64,000 bases of DNA, from NCBI GenBank assembly GCA_026122225.1, contig JANEZZ010001640.1, positions 118,282 to 182,281 on the forward strand, written 5' to 3'. Positions within the stretch are counted from its first letter, which is position 1, and each line of letters opens with the position of its first letter. The position numbers were made by a program, and so were the translations under genes. Shown one piece after another: positions 57,378 through 64,000 of this stretch. The stretch comes from Heloderma charlesbogerti (lineage: Eukaryota; Chordata; Lepidosauria; Squamata; Helodermatidae). Below the pieces are notes generated by a model. That model made no database searches and was not told where the DNA came from. It saw nothing but the letters and a program-made list of their open reading frames with translations.

Positions 57378-58225
57378 AGGGACGGACAAATCTGTTCATT
57401 TCAGTTTTGCTGAAACCTTCAGTTTCCCTACTTTATATTCATTTAATTCCATTTCCACATCTATTACCATTTTTTTAAAGTCTGCACAAAAATTCATGTG
57501 CATTTTCCTGTACATTTCTCCTAATATGTGCAATTTCCTGTAATATATGCATTTTTGCAACCAATTTTCCCTAATGCATTTTTGGTATATTTTTTTGATT
57601 GGGGAACTGCATTGCAAAATTCAGAAATGTGCAAATATCAAAGTATAACTGTGTTTTGGAAGGGTGAATTAGATATGTTCATATTAACTATGAACCTATC
57701 TCCCGTGTTCCTGCCAAACATATTTGCCTTGTGTTGCGCTTCCTCCTCTGTGAGCGCCACAGGACAGAGTGGAAGGAACATGTGGGAGGACTGGTAACCA
57801 CAAATAGTGGGCTGACTATTAAAGTCCAACCCATATTTGTAGACTCCTGAAAAATATAGGAGTCCCAAACTTCTTTCTTTCCATTCTAAACCATATGCAC
57901 CATCAAGACAAATAGTTTTGATGTGGTCACATGGACTGGCCTGGGAAAGTGAGTACATTTCAGAATCATTATAGGCCTGGAAATCTGCCATTGTAAAATC
58001 CAAAGAAGTGTTCCATTGTGAGCCAATTCCCATGTATATCAGAAGCCAATACTCATGTACAGTCAAGGAAAAGCAATTGAAATTACTCCAGTGGATGTAT
58101 ACAAGTAAACATGTTTCAACAGAATGGTTCACTCAAGTAGCCTGTTTGAAGACAATCCATCAGCTTGATTTACTAAAAACCCAAGACCCAAACTCATTCA
58201 TGAACAGGATGCATGGATGACGCAT
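57378..58225. other. No gene; AT-rich low-complexity repeat
   Basis: 57390-57640 has recurring ATTTTCCTGTA / ATGCATTTTT words on a T-rich background, possibly a decayed interspersed repeat. The remainder is unclassified. The 164-codon minus-strand open frame (57638-58132) resembles no known family. Confidence 0.4.
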
Positions 58226-58227
58226 TG

Positions 58228-58650
58228 ACCGGGTTCAGATGATCACCAGGGAAAAGAAGCCATGGTGGCTTCTTTTCCCTGACCCCGCATGTGCTGCTTG
58301 CATGCCTGCCATTTTCCTAATTACCTGTGATGCAGTGCAGGTTGTCGTGTCATCCAAACCCAGTGAGGTGCATGGTGGGGGTGGCTTCTAAATCACCACC
58401 CAACCCATGGCTTGTTGTAGGGGTTGTGGAGTGCTTTAGAAGCCACCTTTGCCATGCACCTCGCCAGGTCTGGGTGACACAACAACCCTCCATGGGCAGC
58501 CAACCATGGTGAGTTGTTGTGTTGTCCAAACCCAGCACGTTCTCTGGAGGGTGGCTTATTTTTCTTGAACAAGCCATGCTGAGAATCCATGGCTTATTGT
58601 AGGATTGTTCATACCCATGGTGGGTTGTTGTGTTGTCTGCACCTGGGAGA
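58228..58650. mobile_element. Palindromic MITE, 'GGGTTCAGATGATC' family, copy 4
   Basis: The left end CCGGGTTCAGATGATCACC is followed at once by a perfect 16-bp-stem hairpin (58247-58281, loop TGG). The right end, reverse complement CCCAGGTGCAGACAACACAAC, gives the inverted terminus. Multiple internal GGGTTGT / ACAACCC arms make the interior strongly self-complementary. Related to copies at 2755, 4092 and 55112. Confidence 0.6.
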
Positions 58651-58654
58651 GCAA

Positions 58655-60455
58655 TGTTATCGTGGGTAGCCAGGATCAGCTACAGAGCCACTTGGCAAGA
58701 GCATCAAAAAAACCAGTGCCACTCTTCACAATCTCACCAGTGCCGCCTCCTTCCTCCCTCCACCAATGCTGAAATGGCACTTTGGAAGGAATGTCACTCG
58801 TTCACTTTTTTTTCTTTTTCAATGCCTCAAAATTGTGCAGATGGGCTGTGAGGGAGTTTTTTTAATGCATCTGTGGTAACTTAAAAAAAAAATAAATCCA
58901 ATCACTAAATATGAATTGTTGCACCAGAACTGGGCCAAAAATGCTATAACCTCTGGTGATTTACTGATCCATTTAGTATTAGGAATAAATTTCCTGAAGA
59001 ACCCAGAGCACAAAAACTGTAAACAGGTGTTACCCTCCAGCATTTTTATTTTCTAGCCCAGCAGTAGTATGACGCAGGTCAAACCAATCAGAGTAATTGC
59101 TGCATTACCAAGAAACTTATAATCCTCCAAATGTTTCCTACAGTGCAAAACATTGTCAGCTGCAACTCTGAGCAACTACTGATCCCCATTACATCAGCTG
59201 GTCATCTCCTGCTTACTGCATATTGGTTCATTTATGCTGAAGGTATTCCACAGACACACTACAGAAATTAAACCCTTCAGAGTTTTATTGTTTTTGTATG
59301 TTTCACCACATTTACTGTAAAGTGTATTTGTCATTTAAAGAAGAACATAATTCACTGTTACTATGAGAACCGTTCCAAATTCTTCCTTCAAAATGATAAA
59401 TAATTCAGCCTCTGTGGTAAATCTTTTATAAGGAGCTAGAAGAGATAAAGACTTCATGGCTTTGACTGCTTACCCCTATGGATTCAAATTCAGAGCACAT
59501 TCTTTCAGGGTGTTCGGCTCCTGTACAAACACCATTAAAACGAATAGGATAAGCGCATGCTGTTATGCCAATCCCATGTGTTTCAACTGGGCTTGCACAG
59601 AATTTCCTGGAGGCTTCTGCTAGGAGAGACAATGGCTTTGTTAAAGCAATGCACGACTTGCCAGTGGTAACAGATAGCATTGTAAAGCTTAATCACTGCA
59701 CGCTAATTCAATTTCTGTAATTTGAAAGCTGTTGTGTTTGACATCTTATTTCAAACACACCAGCCGCAGTGATATTTTGACCTGTGAGTACTACTAAGTT
59801 GACAATTGATCCTGCACAGCACTTTTCCAGGTGTAAACATAATCTTGCATAGTTATAAGATAATGCAGGACTAGAGGCAGATCCTATGAGGGTGTCAGTT
59901 CATAAACAGTTTAAGAACTATTCTACCCGTTTAGACCCTTGCATGAAAACTAAACAGAAACTCACAAATTTCACTTCAAGTAAAAATGGTGGGGGAGAGC
60001 TAACCTTTCTAAAAAAAAATCCCATCTAAAATAGCAAGAACCACCATACTACTAAAGAAAGGAGGTAAGCCTTTCTAAGAGGTTTAAAACATTTCATGTT
60101 GTGCCTGCTCTCATAGAAAGACCAGCCACACCCAACTAGCCAGCTGCTACTGGCAACTTTGGCCCAGGTGAGGAGACCCTACCCCACAAAGTGACACACA
60201 TGGTGATACAACCTTGCAACTATTTTCTGAGGCTGTGAGATATCCCCAGGGCTCAGTGCAGGCTCTACCAGCATAGCAGAGTTTGAGCAGCAACTGGAAT
60301 AGCAAGGAGTAGGAAAGGCCATTTTGGACTTTAACATCTAGCTCCTTTTTTCCTATTACTGTTGCTCTGAGAGAACCACCTTTCTTGATTTTATTTTAAT
60401 ATATGGTTCTGTTGCCGCATTGGTTGGCTTTATAGTTGGATTAATTACTGAGTTA
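58655..60455. other. No gene or classifiable repeat seen
   Basis: AT-rich unique-looking DNA with short A and T runs. Confidence 0.4.
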
Positions 60456-60457
60456 AT

Positions 60458-60648
60458 GGATCCAGCAGCACAGTGGAAACTGCTGGCGGAACTGTTTTCC
60501 CTTCCCCCTGCAGCCCACCATGCACCCCTCAAATCTGCTCAGGAGGATTTGAGCACCCTTTGGAGCAGATCTGGGAGCTGTGGGGGGCTGCAGGGGGAGA
60601 AGAGCAAAGGGAAGTTCTGTTGTGCAATTGGACGTCTGCTCACACAAC
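60458..60648. mobile_element. MITE with ~80-bp imperfect inverted arms
   Basis: The left arm (GGAACTGTTTTCCCTTCCCC, CTGCAGCCCACC, CTCAAATCTGCTC) is inverted by the right arm (reverse complement AGAACTTCCCTTTGCTCTTC, CTGCAGCCCCCC, CCAGATCTGCTCC). About 190 bp, non-coding. Overlapping open frames on both strands are by-products of the palindrome. Confidence 0.6.
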
Positions 60649-60689
60649 ATTGCATTTAAATACTGATGATATGAAATGTTTTATATCTA

Positions 60690-60925
60690 TAAGATTGTAA
60701 TCCTATGCACCCTTACCTGGAAGTAAGTCCCACTGAACTTAATGCCACTAAAGTTATGAATCTGGCATGGTACTGAACTGCTTTATTTAGATATATATTT
60801 TATTATGTCTATATTGTTTGTAATTTTGATATTTTTGTTTTGAGTGTCTTGAACGTATTGTCAGCTGGTTTGGACTTCCCTTTGGAAGGAAAAGTCATGT
60901 ACAAATAGTAAATAAAATTTCCTGA
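60690..60925 (+). repeat. TTAA-type MITE half-copy and LINE-tail-like scrap
   Basis: TGTAATCCTATGCACCC and GGAAGTAAGTCCCACTG at 60696-60740 are the left half of the short TTAA-type MITE. 60780-60925 (TTTTGAGTGTCTTGAACG...AGTAAATAAAA) resembles a LINE 3' end. Confidence 0.45.
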
Positions 60926-60929
60926 CCTC

Positions 60930-62085
60930 CTTCCATAATCATTATTTCTGCTATGCTACAACTACTAATTTTTTTAACCATTTGAATCAAAAGACTTTAA
61001 TACAGGTCCTCTCAAACTAAAGCACAATGCTTCTAAAAACTTATTCTCAATCATATATATTGCCATGTGCCTTCTAACAAAACTTGTATGCTTTTAAAAC
61101 TGTTTAAAAATGTATCACCTTTCCTTTCCATTTTCTTACAATGAAGAGAAAGAGATGGTTTTGTACAACACATTCCAAAACATTTCAGCAATTCTATCAT
61201 ACAGATATACAATAAAATGTTCTGACAACAACTTTAGGAATGTCTAGTTGAGTTATCCACACTCTTAAAAAATACTCTAAGGCACTCTCTTAATAAAACA
61301 GAGCTACAATTTGTCTTCAGATCATGCTTAAGAAATGTGTGCTTTCAAGGACCATCAGCTTAGTAACATGTCAGGAAGATATCTGGTACTTAAAGGTTAG
61401 CAGCTCGTAAATGCTTTGGACAGCTACTTAATAGGAAGCCCATTCTTACCACTTACCCACTACAGGTTACCAGTATGACTAAAGCAGCAGAACTTCATTT
61501 CTGTGCCAAGATATACAGAGATAGATGTAAGATACAAAAGTCTGTAGGACAAGACAAGGTGAGTTTGTGAATCCAAGATTTGTTCATATAATGCCAAATC
61601 AGGATTTGGTGTTATGTCCGAAATGAAGAATTAAATGCTAACCTAAGCCAAATAATTATCCATTATTGCTCTCCTACATACTGATGAGAATGCAAACCAC
61701 TTCTTTCAGTTTTGCAGGTATGCATGTATGGCTTGACAGCAGAATAGAAAGGAGTGCCCCATGCTCATTCCCAGAATCCCCCCCTCAGAAGTTAGAAAAT
61801 GGCAATGAAAGGATGTGGTATCATGCTTATCAGGCATCTCCCGACTTATACAGATCACCCAGAATGTAACTGAATCCCTCCAGCAAGACCAAATAATTTA
61901 TCATTTAACTCTGAGTATTTATTCCAGGCTAAATATCAGCAGAGAAACTTTAAAATCAGAGTGGCATTAGGTGTGTCTCCTCCATCAAAAAATCCCAATT
62001 ATTTGGTTTTTGAAGTGAGGTGAAAAAATTCATCCTGATCCCAATACAATTTTTACTTCATACAGCTCTTAAGGGCACTCATTAA
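60930..62085. other. No gene or classifiable repeat seen
   Basis: AT-rich unique-looking DNA. Confidence 0.4.
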
Positions 62086-62087
62086 AA

Positions 62088-62212
62088 CGGGGTAGGCAAC
62101 TTGTGGCTCTTCAGATGTTTTGGCCCACAACTCCCATCATCCCTCACAATGGGCTATGCTGGTTAGGACTGATGGAAGTTACAGGCCAAAACATCTGGAG
62201 GGTCCAACCCAG
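62088..62212. mobile_element. hAT-like palindromic MITE
   Basis: CGGGGTAGGCAACTTGTGG at the left, then CAGATGTTTTGGCCCACAAC, is inverted by AGGCCAAAACATCTGGAGG at the right. The centre pairs ACTCCCATCATCC with GGACTGATGGAAGT. Same general design as 605-744 and 31946-32057; TSD not recognised. Confidence 0.65.
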
Positions 62213-62577
62213 TATGTTAATACTGCCCACTAGACCTCATTGTTTTCGAAGAGGAAATATAATGGTCTGTGTTGCGAAGTATCACACAGGAACTGTAGCA
62301 CATTTATAGGTAAATACACTTAAAACCAAACTCCTGCCCATACAGCCGTACTAATTAGATTTGGGATTAATGTGCACCACAGTACATAGTGCATGTGCAG
62401 AAATCCTCCAGAATTAAAATACAAAAATAAAACTTTGAACTGCAACTTAAGATATATGCAAGAAATGTCAGTTTAAACACACTCAAAATAGTTTGCAACG
62501 TCAGTCTAGACAACACTGGTAGTGCCCTCTAGTCTACTGTTATGGGTATTAAAACATACGCATATTTTGCATATTTG

Positions 62578-62579
<2 letters not shown>

Positions 62580-62612
<33 letters not shown>
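62580..62612 (+). repeat. (AC)n microsatellite
   Basis: Sixteen uninterrupted AC dinucleotides, a likely length-variable locus. Confidence 0.97.
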
Positions 62613-62613
<1 letters not shown>

Positions 62614-62754
62614 ACAAACAGGTTTTTGAATCAGAATAAGCGCTAACTCTTTATGTATGTTATATACACAGTCAATGGACTAAATTACATATGTCACAAT
62701 TATCAACAGAGTTTCTTAATTTGTAAAGAAAATGATTATTTAATATCTGACACA

Positions 62755-63510
62755 TATCAAATTATCCCAAGGCAGCTTACAATGGGAAAACACACTAAAA
62801 CGATAAAACAGAAACACATAAATGAGTATAAGACAGCAGATAAAATAATAAAACAGCAAGACCGGCTAGTAAGAACTGGATAAAACATTATATTAAAGTT
62901 CTTTAAAAAAAGCAGTTATGAAATACTATTAAAAGCCACTGAAGGCACAAAAGAACTAGACAGACTTTGACACCAAAAACAGAAAATGTGCCAAAGTGAG
63001 CGTGTCTAGCAAGGCAGTTCTATAGTCTGGACATCAGCACAGAAGACACTGTCTTCCCAGTAACTCTGCACTTAACTTCCAAAGGCAGAAGCACCAAGAG
63101 AAGGACCCCTGATTAGGATCTTAAATGTTCGAGAAAAGATAGCTCTTTAGATGCAAAGGTCCCAGGCCCATTTAAAACCTTAAAGGCCAAGCCTAGCACT
63201 TTGAAATGTGTTCATAAACAAACCACGGAGATCTTTTAACACTGGCATAACTACTACTTGGCAGCCAGGTTCAGGTAACCTGGACAGTTCCTGAATGCTT
63301 TTCAGAGAAAGCCCCACATACAACGGCATTATAGTAATCTAGCCTACATGTTACTAGAGTACAGAGAACTGTGGCCAAACCATCTCTCTCCAAGAAGAGG
63401 GGCAGGTGGCACATCAACCAAAGCTAGTGAAAGACTATGAGTTACAGATGCCAGAGCAATGGTGGACCTAAAAGTACTCCTCAAGCAGCAGACCTGACAT
63501 TTAAAATTCC
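62755..63510 (-). mobile_element. Decayed CR1/L2-clade LINE fragment
   Basis: On the minus strand the conceptual translation retains scraps of a LINE RT C-terminal region: VDVPPAPLLGERWFGHSSL, followed after stops by ITIMPLYVGLSLKS-like residues, corresponding to the 'DYCNALYxGLP' block of L2/CR1 enzymes. The 3' end side (about 62765) has CAAGGCAGCTTACAATG, the complement of a common LINE 3' hairpin region. Many frameshifts and stops mark it as old. Confidence 0.6.
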
Positions 63511-63514
63511 ATTT

Positions 63515-64000
63515 TAAAATAGCAGTCATGTGGAAATTTCTGTCTTTGCCTTGCTGCATTGACTGTTTGCCACTCTGAAGAGCACCTCTTTGGATTTAGA
63601 CTTGTGCAGGTTCTGGAAAAGCTCTTACTCATGTCAAAGATTCATGTAACCAGAATAACATTCAAGGGTCCTCATGCTGCCTCGAAACATTTACAGTTTT
63701 CCCGTCAGAACTGCCTGCCTCAAGCACAGAATGGCAATGCTCCGCTAGCACACAGTAAGGAGCACTGAAAAACACTGTCTTCACATTTCAGTATGAGCAA
63801 AGGCTTTCCTGCAGCCTACGTATGGGCCAAGGAAGATCAAAAGCTAACTCTTAATCTACAAATGCTATCTCTAATGCTACAAACAAGAAGAGAGCTTAAA
63901 GCAGAGGTAAGCAACCTGCATCCTCCCTCTGTCCTGTCGGCAGCATCCCCTATACCTCCATGCTGCCGCTGAAAATGAAGTGTGCTGCTGCAGCTGCAGG
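63515..64000. other. No gene or classifiable repeat seen
   Basis: Window end; GCTGC-rich last 40 bp. A possible hAT-type start (GCAGAGGTAAGCAACCTGC at about 63901) may be cut by the window edge. Confidence 0.4.

Noticed and set aside
57638..58132. 164-codon minus-strand open frame
   Set aside because: The longest non-transposon frame, but there is no family resemblance, no splice-site or promoter support, and it sits in AT-rich DNA between repeats. Kept as chance pending conservation data.

Overview
This is non-coding vertebrate nuclear DNA, almost certainly from a squamate reptile (lizard or snake). I find no host protein-coding exon, rRNA gene, functional tRNA gene, operon or CRISPR array. 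The species call rests on the repeats: BovB (RTE-clade) LINEs in several states of truncation, SINEs carrying a BovB-like 3' tail (Sauria-SINE type), CR1/L2-type LINE ends, tRNA- and 5S-rRNA-derived SINEs, solo LTRs of a gypsy/ERV-like kind, and many palindromic DNA-transposon remnants (MITEs). The stretch reads as an intergenic region or a very large intron. The only reading frames with recognisable homology belong to retrotransposons.

Layout. 1-533: 3' end of a BovB copy cut by the window edge. 605-744: hAT-like palindromic MITE. 2755-4385: two large palindromic MITEs. 5634-5753: TTAA-type palindromic MITE. 9235-9694 and 11309-11590: MITEs with GGGCCGGCC-like ends. 13589-13904: complete tRNA-derived SINE with a 10-bp target-site duplication (TSD). 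15059-15242: second tRNA-SINE family. 16333-16716: MITE with long inverted ends. 16735-17761: hAT-like element with a perfect 8-bp TSD, split by a BovB insertion. 18398-18660: BovB-tailed SINE pieces. 20947-21110: 5S-rRNA/CR1 chimeric SINE. 21921-24618: two solo LTRs and two more copies of the split hAT family, one of which has grown a 22-bp minisatellite. 24640-24830: old L2/MIR-like repeat.

25474-33800: sparse repeats, then a 1.35-kb hAT-like element (30880-32225) with two further MITEs nested inside it. 34485-37696: full-length BovB with a 13-bp TSD. It encodes an AP-type endonuclease and a reverse transcriptase but is disabled by one frameshift and two stops. 42305-43770: hAT-family copy, TTAA-type MITEs and a third solo LTR. 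49191-49660: L2/CR1-type LINE 3' end with its C-terminal coding remnant. 52013-55365: MITE, BovB-tailed SINE, old repeat, tRNA-SINE, MITE. 56902-57364: 5'-truncated BovB with a 13-bp TSD. 58228-60648: MITEs. 62088-63510: hAT-like MITE and a decayed CR1/L2-clade LINE.

How the elements relate. BovB presumably supplied the machinery for the BovB-tailed SINEs, as shown by the shared 3' terminal motif. CR1 could have mobilised the 5S chimera. Absent autonomous hAT and TTAA-type transposases would have moved the MITEs. Nested insertions give a relative chronology. Family names are from memory without a database search, so clade-level calls are firmer than subfamily names.
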